NCBI RefSeq assembly: GCF_002836355.1
Contig: NZ_PJCA01000038.1
Span: forward strand, 1 to 64,000
Direction of reading: 5' to 3'
Length of the DNA stretch: 64,000 nt
Source: Moritella sp. Urea-trap-13
GTDB lineage: Bacteria > Pseudomonadota > Gammaproteobacteria > Enterobacterales > Moritellaceae
A model generated the notes under the pieces. That model saw nothing but the letters and a program-made list of their open reading frames with translations, did no database searches and was not told the origin of the DNA. A program made the translations under genes and the position numbers. Of the stretch, positions 38,843 to 49,232 are shown one piece after another. Numbering within the stretch: position 1 is the stretch's first letter; the number at the start of each line of letters is the position of its first letter.

Positions 38843-40342
38843 TTATTCGCTATCACTGAACCAACAGATATTACGTGCAGCCATAATTAATTCGCCGGCA
38901 CGTTCATCCGTTAACTCTTCAATTTCGCTTAAATCGTCGATGCCTTGTTCAGCTAGCTCTTCCAGAGTTGTTACTCCGATGCTGGCAAGAACATAAGCAA
39001 GGTGCTTTTCTAAGCCTTCAAGCGCTAATAAATCAGCACTTGGTTCAGCACCTTCTAGTGATTCTTCTGCAGCAAGTGCAGATGTCGTTAGTGCGTTTTT
39101 AGCACGTGAACGTAATTCATCAACTAGATCTTCATCAAAACCATCAATTTGTAAGAATTCATTAACTGGTACATACGCGATTTCTTCTAATGAAGAGAAA
39201 CCTTCGTCGATCAGTAATTCAGCCATATCATCATCGATATCTAATTTATCAGTGAAGATATTCAACAAACGGTCATTTTCTTTTTGATGCTTTTCTTTCG
39301 CATCAGCAACTGTCATTACGTTTAGTTCCCAACCAGTCAGTTGTGAAGCTAGACGTACGTTTTGACCGTTACGGCCAATTGCTTGTGCTAGATTGTCTTG
39401 TTCAACCGCAATATCCATTGAATGCTGATCTTCGTCAACAATAATAGAAGCAACTTCAGCAGGTGCCATTGCATTGATAACAAACTGCGCTGGGTTATCA
39501 TCCCAAAGGATAATATCAACTCGTTCACCGTTTAGTTCACTTGATACAGCTTGTACACGTGCGCCACGCATACCAACACAAGCACCAACAGGATCGATAC
39601 GTTTGTCGTTAGACTTAACCGCGATTTTAGCACGTGAACCCGGATCACGAGCAGCGGCTTTAAGTTCAAGCATCTCTTCGTTGAATTCTGGCACTTCTAC
39701 GCGGAACAATTCGATTAGCATTTCGTTACAAGAACGGCTGATAAACAGCTGTGTGCCACGCGCTTCAGGCTTTACTTCTTTCAGTAAAGCTTTAATACGG
39801 TCGCCAGTACGGAATGATTCACGTGGTAGCATTTCATCACGGAACATTACTGCTTCAGCATTGTTACCAAGATCAACTACTACTGTTTCACGGTTAGCAC
39901 GTTTTACTAAACCAGTGATTAACTCACCTTCGTGTTTAGCGTATTGCTGAACGATTAAATCGCGTTCTGCTTCACGTACTTTTTGAATGATCACTTGCTT
40001 AGCTGTTTGCGTAGTTACACGGTCAAAAACAACAGATTCAATTGTATCTTCAATGAAACCGCCAACTTCGATGCTTTCATCATCAAATTTAGCTGCGTCC
40101 AGGGTAATTTCTGAGAAAGGATTTTCTAATGGTTCACCTTTATCATCAATTACAAGCCAGCGACGGAACGTTTCAAAATTACCAGTTTTACGGTCAATTT
40201 CAACACGAACTTCGATTTCGCCTTCATATCTTTTTTTAGTTGCTGTCGCTAATGCAATTTCCATTGCTTCGAAAATTTTCTCACGAGGTAGTGCTTTCTC
40301 GTTAGAAACTGCATCAACAACTAACAGAATTTCTTTATTCAT
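38843..40342 (-). CDS. nusA: Transcription termination/antitermination factor NusA
   Basis: RNA polymerase-binding factor of 499 residues. The N-terminal RNAP-binding domain ([32 protein letters not shown]) is followed by an S1 domain (about 135-200), two KH domains (from about 205; [15 protein letters not shown] and [21 protein letters not shown]) and two C-terminal acidic AR repeats as in enterobacteria (about 365-495). It lies 14 bases after rimP. Confidence 0.98.
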   Translation of the reverse strand: MNKEILLVVDAVSNEKALPREKIFEAMEIALATATKKRYEGEIEVRVEIDRKTGNFETFRRWLVIDDKGEPLENPFSEITLDAAKFDDESIEVGGFIEDTIESVVFDRVTTQTAKQVIIQKVREAERDLIVQQYAKHEGELITGLVKRANRETVVVDLGNNAEAVMFRDEMLPRESFRTGDRIKALLKEVKPEARGTQLFISRSCNEMLIELFRVEVPEFNEEMLELKAAARDPGSRAKIAVKSNDKRIDPVGACVGMRGARVQAVSSELNGERVDIILWDDNPAQFVINAMAPAEVASIIVDEDQHSMDIAVEQDNLAQAIGRNGQNVRLASQLTGWELNVMTVADAKEKHQKENDRLLNIFTDKLDIDDDMAELLIDEGFSSLEEIAYVPVNEFLQIDGFDEDLVDELRSRAKNALTTSALAAEESLEGAEPSADLLALEGLEKHLAYVLASIGVTTLEELAEQGIDDLSEIEELTDERAGELIMAARNICWFSDSE

Positions 40343-40356
40343 TCCCGGACGCCTCG

Positions 40357-40815
40357 TTAGTCAAATTTTGGAACTATATTTGCTTTTTGAATATTCGCGT
40401 GTGCTAAGACTTCGTCTTTGCCATCAATTGTTACAGTGATCATATCACCGTCAACACTTTTGATTACGCCTTTTAATTTACGACGACCATTAACGGCCAT
40501 ACGTAACAATGCTTTGATTTCAGAACCACAGTACTCTTGGTAATGTGATGCTTTAAACAATGGACGTTCCATACCAGGTGAAGATACTTCTAAGAAGTAC
40601 TCAGTGGAGATTGGATCTTCAACATCCATAATCGCGCTAAGTTGGTGACTTACTTTCGAACAATCATCAACGAAAATACCGTTTTCATGATCGATATAAA
40701 CAAGTAATGTTGAGTGTTTACCAGCTCGTGTAAACTCAATACCAATAAGTTCAAAACCTAACATTTCAACTGTTGGTTCTAACAATTCAGTTAGCGTTTG
40801 TTCTAGACTCGCCAA
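40357..40815 (-). CDS. rimP: Ribosome maturation factor RimP
   Basis: Needed for maturation of the 30S subunit. I choose the TTG at 40815 as start, because GGAGGG (40821-40826) stands five bases before it and the resulting N-terminus (M)[16 protein letters not shown] aligns with E. coli MSTLEQKLTE. The ATG at 40836 has no ribosome site, since that site lies inside its first codons. The 152-residue product shows [32 protein letters not shown] and [12 protein letters not shown]. First protein gene after tRNA-fMet. Confidence 0.93.
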   Translation of the reverse strand: MASLEQTLTELLEPTVEMLGFELIGIEFTRAGKHSTLLVYIDHENGIFVDDCSKVSHQLSAIMDVEDPISTEYFLEVSSPGMERPLFKASHYQEYCGSEIKALLRMAVNGRRKLKGVIKSVDGDMITVTIDGKDEVLAHANIQKANIVPKFD

Positions 40816-40840
40816 AACAACCCTCCATAAAAACAAAAAA

Positions 40841-40897
40841 AGGGCATATGCCCGTAATTTAAAAAATAAAAAAGCCCCGACTATAAGGCGAGGCTTC
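40841..40897 (-). terminator. Two consecutive terminators after tRNA-fMet
   Basis: On the minus strand the first hairpin, AAGCCTCG with CGGGGCTT (40874-40897), runs into TTTTTT. The second, GGGCATATGCCC (40841-40852), runs into TTTTTTT. They stand between tRNA-fMet and rimP, so rimP-nusA expression must depend on read-through or a further promoter. A double attenuator is likely. Confidence 0.75.
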
Positions 40898-41057
40898 TTA
40901 CTACTAGACCTTGTAATCCACTTGCGTGGTGCTTATTAAGTAAATAATAAACAAGAAGCCAATAGAATTACTTAAATTACATTTACCGAGATAAAATTAA
41001 ATTTAAGTAATGCTATTTGCACACTGTTGACTAGCCCTATCAACAGGTATAAGAAAA

Positions 41058-41134
<77 letters not shown>

Positions 41135-41373
41135 ACAATGTTCTTACTGCGCTGATTATAGGCTATTGCTACAGTAATAAGCAAGGCAAAATTTACTTTA
41201 ATAGTGAATAGGATACCTTGCGGTAAGCAATGAAGCTAAATTGAACGTTATTTTGATATATTTTATAGCAATAAAAACACTTTAGTTGGAGGATAACAAA
41301 CGCGGAAGTAGATCTTAAACTCGGTGCAACTATCCATACCAATACAAGTAATAATATACCGAACAATAAAAAC

Positions 41374-41405
41374 AAAAAAAGCCGATTCATCACGAATCAG
41401 CTTTT
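41374..41405 (-). terminator. Terminator after tRNA-Leu
   Basis: On the minus strand GCTGATTC pairs with GAATCGGC (one wobble pair) and is followed by seven T, 22 bases past the tRNA 3' end. Confidence 0.85.
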
Positions 41406-41426
41406 AATATTTATTTATAAATTTAG

Positions 41427-41511
41427 TGGTGCGGATGGGGGGACTTGAACCCCCACGACCTAAGTCACCAACCCCTCAAGCTGGCGCGTCTACCAATTCC
41501 GCCACATCCGC
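41427..41511 (-). tRNA. leuU: tRNA-Leu (GAG)
   Basis: 85 bases including encoded CCA, a class II tRNA with a long variable arm. The anticodon loop TTGAGGG gives anticodon GAG. The acceptor stem GCGGATG pairs with CATCCGC. The position between secG and the metY-rimP operon is the same as for leuU in E. coli. Confidence 0.96.
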
Positions 41512-41637
41512 GCAATACTAAATTTATACTATCTATTTTATAAGTTACAGTATCTATTTGAGGTGATAGTTGTAACTTACTTTCTTACTACATAATACCT
41601 TAAGCTGACGTATAGTGTATCTAGCCATGCTTAATGC

Positions 41638-41958
41638 TTATTGAGGTACGTCACTGTTACTTACTGGTGCTACAGGAACATCACTTGTGATTGCTGGTTT
41701 TTCAGCATCTAAAATCACATCAGTATCTGATTGCGTAGATAAGTTACCAAGCACTAGGCTTAAAGCAAAAAATGCAACAGCAAGTATTGCAGTAACGCGA
41801 GTTAAAAAGTTACCTGAACCGCCAGCACCAAATACAGTATTTGAACCGCCAGAACCAAAGCTAGCACCCATATCAGCGCCTTTGCCTTGCTGCATTAGAA
41901 CGAATCCAATGATTGCAAGTGCAACAATTAAGTAAATAACAATAATAACTTCGTACAT
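41638..41958 (-). CDS. secG: Preprotein translocase subunit SecG
   Basis: A 106-residue inner-membrane protein with two membrane segments (about 3-22 and 52-70). Between them stands the conserved loop QQGKGADMGASFGSGGSNTVFG. It assists SecYE protein export. It lies upstream of tRNA-Leu and downstream of glmM, the same order as in E. coli. Confidence 0.97.
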   Translation of the reverse strand: MYEVIIVIYLIVALAIIGFVLMQQGKGADMGASFGSGGSNTVFGAGGSGNFLTRVTAILAVAFFALSLVLGNLSTQSDTDVILDAEKPAITSDVPVAPVSNSDVPQ

Positions 41959-42209
41959 TTTAATACCTAAATCTCAAAAGGTTTAATATAGCTTTATCGA
42001 ACATCCTTACCCGAGGTAAGGGACACTTAATTCGATATTCAGTCAATCTCTAACTAAATCACGATAAGTGGTAAAGCGAAGCAGATATTATCTAACCTCT
42101 ACCCTAGTTGCAAGCTGATTATTAAAAAAACAATGAATAAAAGGCTTTAGCACAAAACAACATCAGTTGCGGTATACTAATAAGCCTTAAAATAACTATC
42201 TACGCGGGC

Positions 42210-43544
42210 TTAAAACGTCGCTTTAACGGCATCAGCGATTTTATTCGCCAGTGCTAATACATGCGCTTCATCTTCGCCTTCAACCATTACACGGATAAGC
42301 GGTTCAGTACCCGATTTACGCAATAATACACGACCGCGATCAGCAAGTTCCAGTTCAACCTCTTTAACCGCTTGTAACACTGATTCAGCTAACAATGGAT
42401 CGGAATCACCACTAAAGCGAACATTGACTAATACTTGTGGAAACTTACTCATACCAGAGCGTAACTCTTTCAGTGTTAAGCCACTTTGTACCATAGCAGC
42501 TAATACTAATAAGCTTGATACAATACCGTCACCTGTGGTGGTGTGATCCAGTGAAATAATATGACCTGAGTTTTCACCACCAATACGCCAGCCTTTCTCA
42601 AGTAGCATTTCAACGACATAGCGATCACCAACAGCACTTCGCGCAAACGGTATGCCCAATGACTTAAGCGCTAACTCTAAGCCCATATTCGCCATTAATG
42701 TGCCAACGACACCGCCTTTTAATTCACCGTTACGCAGTGCATCACGTGCAATAATATAAAGGATTTCATCGCCGTCAATAACATAACCAGTATGATCAAC
42801 CATCATCAGACGGTCGCCATCACCATCATAAGCCACACCAAGATCAGCGTTTTCAGCAAGTACACGTGCCGCTAATGCTGCGGGTTCTGTTGCACCACAA
42901 CCATCATTAATGTTTAACCCATTTGGACTGACACCAATCGTGATAATTTCAGCACCTAACTCTTTAAATACGTTGGGTGCGATGTGATAAGTTGCGCCAT
43001 GGGCACAATCTAGTACAATTTTCAGGCCTTTTAGGCTAGCACGTGATGGGAAGGTACTTTTACAATATTCAATATAACGACCAGCCGCATCTTCAATACG
43101 TACTGCTTTACCCAGTAATGCCGACTCAACACAGGTTAATTCCTGTTCTAACTGCGCTTCAATCGCCAATTCAACTTCATCTGGTAATTTTGTACCGTTA
43201 GCAGAGAAAAATTTAATACCGTTATCATGGTATGGGTTATGCGATGCACTGATGACAATACCTGCTTCTGCGCGGAACGTACGCGTTAGATAGGCAACTG
43301 CCGGTGTCGGCATTGGCCCCATAAACGCAGCATCAAGACCTGCCGCTGATAAACCCGCTTCTAAAGCACATTCCAACATGTAACCAGAAATACGTGTATC
43401 TTTACCGATAAGGACTTTCTTAGTGCCTTGCTGTGCAAGTACTTTACCTGCAGCCCAACCCAATTTAAGTGCAAACTCAGGTGTAATTGGTGCTTTACCT
43501 ACAAGGCCGCGAATACCATCGGTACCAAAATACTTTCTTGACAT
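42210..43544 (-). CDS. glmM: Phosphoglucosamine mutase
   Basis: Interconverts glucosamine-6-phosphate and glucosamine-1-phosphate on the way to UDP-GlcNAc. 444 residues (445 in E. coli). The phosphoserine is Ser 101 in ISASHNP, the metal loop is DGDGDR near 241-246, the sugar-binding loop is GGENSGH and the phosphate-binding loop is [12 protein letters not shown]. It follows folP on the same strand. Confidence 0.98.
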   Translation of the reverse strand: MSRKYFGTDGIRGLVGKAPITPEFALKLGWAAGKVLAQQGTKKVLIGKDTRISGYMLECALEAGLSAAGLDAAFMGPMPTPAVAYLTRTFRAEAGIVISASHNPYHDNGIKFFSANGTKLPDEVELAIEAQLEQELTCVESALLGKAVRIEDAAGRYIEYCKSTFPSRASLKGLKIVLDCAHGATYHIAPNVFKELGAEIITIGVSPNGLNINDGCGATEPAALAARVLAENADLGVAYDGDGDRLMMVDHTGYVIDGDEILYIIARDALRNGELKGGVVGTLMANMGLELALKSLGIPFARSAVGDRYVVEMLLEKGWRIGGENSGHIISLDHTTTGDGIVSSLLVLAAMVQSGLTLKELRSGMSKFPQVLVNVRFSGDSDPLLAESVLQAVKEVELELADRGRVLLRKSGTEPLIRVMVEGEDEAHVLALANKIADAVKATF

Positions 43545-43698
43545 ATTTAATCCCTAATATCTTTATTGTTAGTCGAGATTCAACTCAACTCGTCTATTTT
43601 TAATTTAAACCGTTACTTACGATCTATTGATTTAGTTTAATTATTTACTGCTGTTATCTGAATTACGCTTACTCGCACTATATTTTCTAATGCTATGT

Positions 43699-44628
43699 TT
43701 AAATACTGTTTTTACTAATGCTGTTTTTACTAATGCTATTGTTACTAATGCTAATGCTATTGTTACTAAAACTATTGTTGCTAAGACGGTGCTTAGCGAG
43801 CTGGGCCACGACAGCTAAAACATCCGCCGTTTCTCTAACATCGTGGACACGTAATATTTGTGCGCCAGCGGTGGCTGCAGCAGTCGCACATGCAAGACTA
43901 CCGGCTAATCGCTGTGATTCATCACACTGCAATAAATTACCTATCATCGACTTACGTGAAACGCCAATCAGAACTGGTAAACCAAATTGATGAAACACAG
44001 GTGTGTCAGCCAATAACTGATAATTCTGCTCTAAGGTTTTACCAAAACCAAACCCTGGGTCTAGGATAATATGCTCACGCTTAATTCCCGCGTTAACACA
44101 ATCGTCAATACGCGACTGTAAAAATGTTAACACTTCTGTCGTTACATTTTGATAAGACGGTGCGTCTTGCATGGTACTTGGTTGACCTTGCATATGCATA
44201 ATGCACACAGGTACCGCCAGTTCAGCGGCCGCTTGTAGTGCCCCTTTTTCCTGCAACGCTCTAACATCATTAATAATGTCGGCACCTGCAGCAATGGCTT
44301 GACGCATAACCTCAGCTTTACTGGTATCGATAGAAATAACCACATCTAGCTGTGCCGCTATACGTTTAATAATAGGGATAACACGGGCAAGTTCTTCTTC
44401 TAAGCTAACAGCACTGGCACCAGGGCGTGTTGATTCACCGCCTATATCAATAATCTTGGCACCATCGGCAACCATTTTTTGGGCTTGGTTAAAGGCCGCA
44501 TCTAACCCGTGGTATTGACCACCATCAGAAAAAGAGTCCGGTGTTACATTTAGAATGCCCATGACCACAGGTTGATTCAGATCGAGTATTTTAACATTAT
44601 TGCTATTGGCGGTTAAGTTTAACTGCAT
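43699..44628 (-). CDS. folP: Dihydropteroate synthase with a repetitive C-terminal tail
   Basis: Joins p-aminobenzoate to the pterin diphosphate in folate synthesis and is the sulfonamide target. The core (about 1-283) has VMGILNVTPDSFSDGG, GGESTRPGA, DPGFGFGKT and IGVSRKSMIG, as in E. coli (282 residues). About 27 residues rich in Asn, Ser and Ile follow the core (NNSIS and KNSIS repeats), encoded by 15-bp DNA repeats. The tail is absent from usual family members and is probably dispensable; its length could vary. The ftsH terminator lies just upstream of this gene. Confidence 0.95.
   Translation of the reverse strand: MQLNLTANSNNVKILDLNQPVVMGILNVTPDSFSDGGQYHGLDAAFNQAQKMVADGAKIIDIGGESTRPGASAVSLEEELARVIPIIKRIAAQLDVVISIDTSKAEVMRQAIAAGADIINDVRALQEKGALQAAAELAVPVCIMHMQGQPSTMQDAPSYQNVTTEVLTFLQSRIDDCVNAGIKREHIILDPGFGFGKTLEQNYQLLADTPVFHQFGLPVLIGVSRKSMIGNLLQCDESQRLAGSLACATAAATAGAQILRVHDVRETADVLAVVAQLAKHRLSNNSFSNNSISISNNSISKNSISKNSI
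43704..43784. repeat. 15-bp tandem repeat inside the 3' end of folP
   Basis: Five 15-bp units (43704, 43719, 43734, 43755, 43770) of the type GCTATTGTTACTAAT, interrupted by one partial 6-bp unit at 43749. In the coding direction each unit gives five residues, such as NSIS and K/N, so copy changes keep the reading frame. Confidence 0.9.
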
Positions 44629-44644
44629 TATCGTTTCTATCCCT

Positions 44645-44676
44645 AAAAAAAAACCCCGAGTTAGACTCGAGGTTTA
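44645..44676 (-). terminator. Terminator of ftsH
   Basis: On the minus strand AAACCTCGAGT and CTCGGGGTTT form the stem, followed by nine or so T. It lies 50 bases past the ftsH stop and directly before folP. Confidence 0.87.
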
Positions 44677-44724
44677 TTCTATCATGAATTAATAGCTATA
44701 AAGTAATACCGGCTAAGCTAGTGC

Positions 44725-46650
44725 TTATTCTGTATCTTTTTTATCACTATCTTTTTCGCTATCTTCGTCATTTGTTTCTTTTTTCACATCTTTAGATTCG
44801 TCTTTATCTAGTGTACCGTAGCTTTCGCCCCAATCTGCAGGAGCGCGCACTTCAACACGAGCCATCAAGTCATCAAGTTGTTTTGCATCGATAGTTTCAT
44901 ATTTCATTAATGCATCTTTCATTGAATGCAAAATATCAATATTATCGGTTAAGATCTGATGTGAGCGAGCGTAGTTAGTATCAACTAAGAAACGAATTTC
45001 TTCATCAATCAATTTCGCCGTATCAGCAGACATGCTTGCAGCCTGTGAACCACCGCCGCCAAGGAATACTTCACTTTGTTCATCAGCAAACTTCATCGGA
45101 CCTAATTTTTCAGATAGACCCCATTGCGTTACCATCTTACGAGAAATATCCGTTGCACGTTCAATATCATTTGATGCGCCCGTTGATACATAGTCTTTAC
45201 CAAAGATAATTTCTTCAGCAATACGACCACCGTAAAGGCTTGAGATCATGCTTTCTAGATGACGTTTTGAATGACTCACGCGATCTTGCAATGGTAAGTA
45301 CATTGTTACACCTAGCGCCCGGCCACGTGGAATGATACTTACTTTATAAACAGGATCATGATCAGGTACTAAGCGACCAACGATTGCGTGACCAGCTTCG
45401 TGGTACGCTGTCATCGTTTTCTCATCTTCGCTCATTACCATGCTCTTACGTTCAGCACCCATTAAGATCTTATCTTTAGCTTTCTCAAATTCAGCCATTG
45501 ATACAGTACGTTTATTGGTACGCGCAGCAAATAGTGCAGCTTCATTTACAAGGTTAGCAAGCTCAGCACCAGAGAAACCTGGCGTACCACGTGCAATAAG
45601 AACTGTTTCAACGTCATCGCTGATAGGTACTTTACGCATGTGTACTTTCAAGATCTGGTCACGACCACGGATATCAGGTAGACCAACGGTTACTTGACGG
45701 TCAAAACGGCCTGGACGTAATAATGCTGGATCAAGTACGTCTGGACGGTTCGTCGCAGCAATAACAATGATACCTTCATTACCTTCAAAGCCATCCATTT
45801 CAACTAACATTTGGTTTAACGTTTGCTCACGTTCATCGTGACCACCGCCCATACCAGAACCACGCTTACGACCAACAGCATCGATTTCATCAATGAAGAT
45901 GATACATGGTGATGTTTTCTTCGCTTGTTCGAACATGTCACGTACACGAGATGCACCAACACCAACAAACATTTCAACGAAATCAGAACCTGAGATAGTG
46001 AAAAATGGTACTTTAGCTTCACCAGCAATCGCTTTCGCAAGTAATGTTTTACCTGTACCAGGAGAACCAACTAATAAGATACCAGTTGGGATTTTACCAC
46101 CCAGTTTTTGGAAGCGACTTGGATCTTTTAAGTAATCAACCAATTCAGCAACTTCTTCTTTTGCTTCATCACAACCAGCAACGTCAGCAAATGTTGTTTT
46201 GATTTGGTCTTCACTCATTAGACGCGCTTTACTCTTACCGAATGACATAGCGCCTTTACCGCCGCCACCTTGCATTTGGCGCATAAAGAACACCCAAACA
46301 CCGATAAGTAATAGCATTGGGAACCAAGAGATGAATATAGAAGTTAATAAACTTTCTTCTGCTTCAGGCTCACCAAATACTTTAACGTTGTTGTTTAACA
46401 AGTCATTTAACAGCTGTGGGTCTTCCGCTGGTAAGAAAGTAACAAACTTCTGACCACCTTGGCTAACACCACGGATTGTACGTCCGTTGATCTTAACTTC
46501 GTTAACCTGTTTATTTCTAACTTGTTGTACAAATGAACTGTAATCTAACTGATTACTGGAATTGTCATTTGGTCCGAAACTCTGAAATACTGACATTAGT
46601 ACGACTGCAATAACCAGCCATAAAATCAGATTTTTTGCCATATCACTCAA
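44725..46650 (-). CDS. ftsH: Membrane AAA+ zinc protease FtsH
   Basis: Membrane-anchored ATP-dependent protease, 641 residues. It has two N-terminal membrane segments (about 8-24 and 104-123), the AAA domain with Walker A GSPGTGKT at 195-202, Walker [12 protein letters not shown] and the SRH, then the zinc motif HEAGH. The start is a TTG at 46650 with GGAGAGG seven bases before it, giving MSDMAKNL; the in-frame ATG at 46641 (MAKNL) is an alternative. The acidic Lys/Asp tail ([11 protein letters not shown]...) is long. It follows rlmE as in E. coli. Confidence 0.97.
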   Translation of the reverse strand: MSDMAKNLILWLVIAVVLMSVFQSFGPNDNSSNQLDYSSFVQQVRNKQVNEVKINGRTIRGVSQGGQKFVTFLPAEDPQLLNDLLNNNVKVFGEPEAEESLLTSIFISWFPMLLLIGVWVFFMRQMQGGGGKGAMSFGKSKARLMSEDQIKTTFADVAGCDEAKEEVAELVDYLKDPSRFQKLGGKIPTGILLVGSPGTGKTLLAKAIAGEAKVPFFTISGSDFVEMFVGVGASRVRDMFEQAKKTSPCIIFIDEIDAVGRKRGSGMGGGHDEREQTLNQMLVEMDGFEGNEGIIVIAATNRPDVLDPALLRPGRFDRQVTVGLPDIRGRDQILKVHMRKVPISDDVETVLIARGTPGFSGAELANLVNEAALFAARTNKRTVSMAEFEKAKDKILMGAERKSMVMSEDEKTMTAYHEAGHAIVGRLVPDHDPVYKVSIIPRGRALGVTMYLPLQDRVSHSKRHLESMISSLYGGRIAEEIIFGKDYVSTGASNDIERATDISRKMVTQWGLSEKLGPMKFADEQSEVFLGGGGSQAASMSADTAKLIDEEIRFLVDTNYARSHQILTDNIDILHSMKDALMKYETIDAKQLDDLMARVEVRAPADWGESYGTLDKDESKDVKKETNDEDSEKDSDKKDTE

Positions 46651-46936
46651 AATCTAGCCTCTCCGGGTCTTAAGTTCCCTGAAAAAAAACAGTTGAAACA
46701 CTCAATATATTCTAAATATAGACAGTTTAACAACAACTTACATTTTAAATTTTAAATCCTGTGATCCTTACAAGTAAAATGCAAGGTTGCAGAACCCTTT
46801 TGATATTCTCTACTGTCTACTCAAATATATCAAGACTTGACGATTTATTAACATAATTAAATGCTTATTGATGAAAAATCTCGATTTTATTCTTTAATCA
46901 CAGCAGTAACATTATTTTTGTAACTGATTACAAAAT
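46651..46936. other. rlmE-ftsH intergenic region
   Basis: 286 AT-rich bases, unusually wide for this pair. I see no ORF, tRNA or strong terminator. An ftsH promoter is possible. Confidence 0.4.
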
Positions 46937-47581
46937 TTAACCTTTATAACCTGTTGCAACGATAAAGACTTCGCGTGAACGCGCACGTGACGAATCCGGT
47001 TTTCTGGTTCTAACGACAGTAAACATACTACGAACATCTTTCATAAATTGCTCAAAGCCTTCACCTTGAAACACTTTAACCGCAAAACTACCACCAGGTT
47101 TAAGTACTTCACGGCACATTTCCAGTGCCAATTCGACCAAATACATTGCTGCTGGTTGATCAACACCAATATTACCACTCATATTTGGTGCCATATCAGA
47201 GATAACAACATCAATCTGGCCATCACCGACTTTCGCCAGTAATGCCGATAATACTTTTTCATCTCTAAAGTCACCTTGCAAGAAATCAACGCCTGCAATT
47301 GGATCCATAGCTAAAATATCACAAGCAATAACACGACCTTTATCACCTAGGTGCTTCACAGCAAATTGTGACCAACCACCAGGAGCAGCACCAAGGTCGA
47401 CAATATTCATACCCGGTTTTAATAATTTATCTTTTGCTTGGATCTCTTCAAGCTTAAAAGTTGCACGTGAACGCAACCCTTGTTTCTTTGCATCTTTAAC
47501 GTATTTATCGTTGTGATGCTCTTGTAACCAATTTTTAGAACTGCCTTTTTGGGTACTTTTTTTCTTCGGTGTCGGGGTCAT
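46937..47581 (-). CDS. rlmE: 23S rRNA 2'-O-methyltransferase RlmE (FtsJ/RrmJ)
   Basis: Methylates the ribose of U2552 in the 23S A-loop. 214 residues. The SAM motif is [12 protein letters not shown], and the K-D-K-E catalytic set is visible as [30 protein letters not shown] and the final SREVF. It is divergent from yhbY and upstream of ftsH, with a possible heat-shock promoter. Confidence 0.97.
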   Translation of the reverse strand: MTPTPKKKSTQKGSSKNWLQEHHNDKYVKDAKKQGLRSRATFKLEEIQAKDKLLKPGMNIVDLGAAPGGWSQFAVKHLGDKGRVIACDILAMDPIAGVDFLQGDFRDEKVLSALLAKVGDGQIDVVISDMAPNMSGNIGVDQPAAMYLVELALEMCREVLKPGGSFAVKVFQGEGFEQFMKDVRSMFTVVRTRKPDSSRARSREVFIVATGYKG

Positions 47582-47642
47582 CTGAAAGCCTGTTAATAAT
47601 ATTTTTTTAAACCATTACCATAATGGCATGGTATTAAGATGA

Positions 47643-47671
47643 AGATGAAGCTAAAATTACTCTTTTTCAAC
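47643..47671 (-). promoter_or_regulatory. Candidate sigma-32 promoter of rlmE-ftsH
   Basis: On the minus strand GTTGAAA (47665-47671), a 14-base spacer and CTTCATCT (47643-47650) resemble the heat-shock consensus CTTGAAA / CCCCATnT. The -10 matches only partly. rlmE and ftsH are heat-shock genes in E. coli, which supports the reading. Confidence 0.45.
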
Positions 47672-47695
47672 CCTAAGTAATAAGAAATTTAAAAT

Positions 47696-47992
47696 ATGGC
47701 ATTAAGCAACAAACAAAAGCAACACTTAAAAGGTTTAGCACATTCATTAAAACCTGTCATCTTACTAGGCCAACACGGCCTAACTGAAGGTGTTATGGCT
47801 GAAATCGAATTAGCTATCTCTCATCATGAACTAATCAAAATTAAAGTTGCGTCTGAAGACCGTGACCAAAAAGCATTAGTGATGGATACCATTGTTAAAG
47901 AAGCTAACGCAGAAAAAGTACTAAGTATTGGCCATACACTGGTTATTTATCGTACAAGTGATGAAAAGAAAATCATACTGCCAAAGAAATAA
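47696..47992 (+). CDS. yhbY: RNA-binding protein YhbY (CRS1/YhbY domain)
   Basis: 98 residues, a single CRM domain with MALSNKQKQHLKGLAHSLKPVILLGQHGLTEGV, where the GxxG-like loop GQHG binds RNA. It associates with pre-50S ribosomes. It is divergent from rlmE and convergent with greA, as in E. coli. Confidence 0.96.
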   Translation: MALSNKQKQHLKGLAHSLKPVILLGQHGLTEGVMAEIELAISHHELIKIKVASEDRDQKALVMDTIVKEANAEKVLSIGHTLVIYRTSDEKKIILPKK

Positions 47993-48009
47993 TAGCTTTG
48001 TGAGTATCC

Positions 48010-48058
48010 AGCTGGGCAAGGAATCCCAGCTCGACTATACCCAGCCTTAAAGCTGGGT
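48010..48058. other. Twin hairpins between yhbY and greA
   Basis: AGCTGGG/CCCAGCT (48010-48016 and 48025-48031) is followed by ACCCAGC/GCTGGGT (48039-48045 and 48052-48058). The two hairpins share arm sequence and could also pair with each other. A third inverted pair, ACACACT/AGTGTGT, follows to about 48102. There is no T-tract. They probably separate the convergent genes. Confidence 0.6.
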
Positions 48059-48107
48059 CGCTGAACACACTAGTTCGTGTCTGCAGCTTTACCCAGTGTG
48101 TCGATAG

Positions 48108-48587
48108 TTAGATATATTCTACCGATACAATTTCAAATTCGATCGCGCCGCCTGGTGTCTTCACCATCGCTACATCATCTACACTTTTACCCACTAAACC
48201 ACGTGCGATTGGCGAGTTAATTGAAATACGGTTTTCTTTAATATTCGCTTCATCATCACCGACAAGATTATAAGTGATCTCTTCTTCTGTTTCAGTATTA
48301 TAAAGCCCGACAGTAGACCCAAAAATAACACGCCCGTTATTAGGGATTTTTGTCACATCAATAATCTGACAATTCGACAGTTTACCTTCAATATCTTGAA
48401 TACGGCCTTCACAGAAACCTTGCTCTTCACGTGCTGCATGGTATTCGGCATTTTCTTTTAAATCACCGTGCTCACGCGCGTCTGCAATTGATTTCACAAT
48501 TTCAGGTCGACGAACAGTTTTAAGTTGATCTAATTCAATACGTAAATTCCCTGCACCGCGTGCAGTCATTGGGATAATATTACTCAT
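48108..48587 (-). CDS. greA: Transcription elongation factor GreA
   Basis: Rescues backtracked RNA polymerase by stimulating transcript cleavage. From the ATG at 48587 it has 159 residues: a coiled-coil domain with the acidic tip ([26 protein letters not shown]) and a C-terminal FKBP-like domain ([31 protein letters not shown]). The frame is open to 48611, but [16 protein letters not shown] corresponds to the E. coli start. Confidence 0.97.
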   Translation of the reverse strand: MSNIIPMTARGAGNLRIELDQLKTVRRPEIVKSIADAREHGDLKENAEYHAAREEQGFCEGRIQDIEGKLSNCQIIDVTKIPNNGRVIFGSTVGLYNTETEEEITYNLVGDDEANIKENRISINSPIARGLVGKSVDDVAMVKTPGGAIEFEIVSVEYI

Positions 48588-48611
48588 AATACTTAATAAC
48601 CTTTTAATCAA

Positions 48612-49060
48612 TTCATTATCATGACATTACTGAACTTCCAGTGCTGATAATGTTTACAATCATAATGCCTCTATTGTAATACGAATATGACGACACTTCA
48701 CCCTATTCAAACCATTAAACCGATTTAATCTTATTATTGAGACCTATATTTGTGCATTACCCATCAGCCTTAAAATTCTGCTTAGCTGACCAAGTGCACC
48801 TCATTTAAGCCAATACATGCAAAGTGTCGTTCGTGACGGCTAAAACCACACTTCTACAAGTAATTTATAAGCCACGGCAACAATAATACGAGTCGTGACC
48901 AGACAATAGACCAACAAAAACAGAAATACACACACTAATCAGCGCTTCAGCCACCACAGGCACCCAAAGCTTCAAAAGACACACTTTTCTTATAAAAAGC
49001 TAGCCATGCGAGTGAAATGTGTGCATAATGTATTCAATCAATCAACCAAAGGATATAATC
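48612..49060. other. Long intergenic region after greA
   Basis: 449 bases without an ORF that I can support. A possible 31-codon hydrophobic frame on the minus strand (48840-48935) lacks a ribosome site. The region should carry the greA promoter and that of the small gene at 49061. Confidence 0.4.
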
Positions 49061-49144
49061 ATGAAAGAATTTCTAGCCGTTTTTACTGTTTTAACTACTT
49101 TAGCTATCACAAGTGGTGTTTTACCATCAATCGCTAGCCTATAG
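49061..49144 (+). CDS. Putative 27-residue hydrophobic small protein
   Basis: ATG with AAGGAT about eight bases before it, 27 codons to TAG, product beginning MKEFLAVFTVLTTLAITSG. This is a lysine and glutamate followed by one hydrophobic segment, as in single-span small membrane proteins or a short secreted leader. A long hairpin terminator starts 14 bases after the stop, so the unit has the form of a complete tiny gene. I do not recognise the family. It could also be a leader peptide or a type I toxin, but no antisense RNA promoter was seen. Confidence 0.55.
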   Translation: MKEFLAVFTVLTTLAITSGVLPSIASL

Positions 49145-49157
49145 TTTTAAAGTTCCG

Positions 49158-49232
49158 AAAACAGCATGGAAAAGTTTCTTGTTTTATAATAGTTAATTAT
49201 AAATATCGAAAACTTCTCTATGCTGTTTTTTT
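49158..49232 (+). terminator. Long hairpin terminator after the small ORF
   Basis: A 20-base arm starting AAAACAGCAT (49158) pairs with an arm ending ATGCTGTTTTTTT (to 49232) with two mismatches. The loop is about 31 bases and AT-rich, and the 3' end has seven T. It is stronger and longer than most terminators here. Confidence 0.85.

Noticed and set aside
39474-39950. 158-residue frame opposite nusA
   Set aside because: Antisense to the S1/KH part of NusA, Ser/Arg-rich shadow composition.
48840-48935. 31-codon hydrophobic frame on the minus strand (GTG start)
   Set aside because: Reads like a small membrane peptide, but no ribosome site, promoter or terminator supports it.
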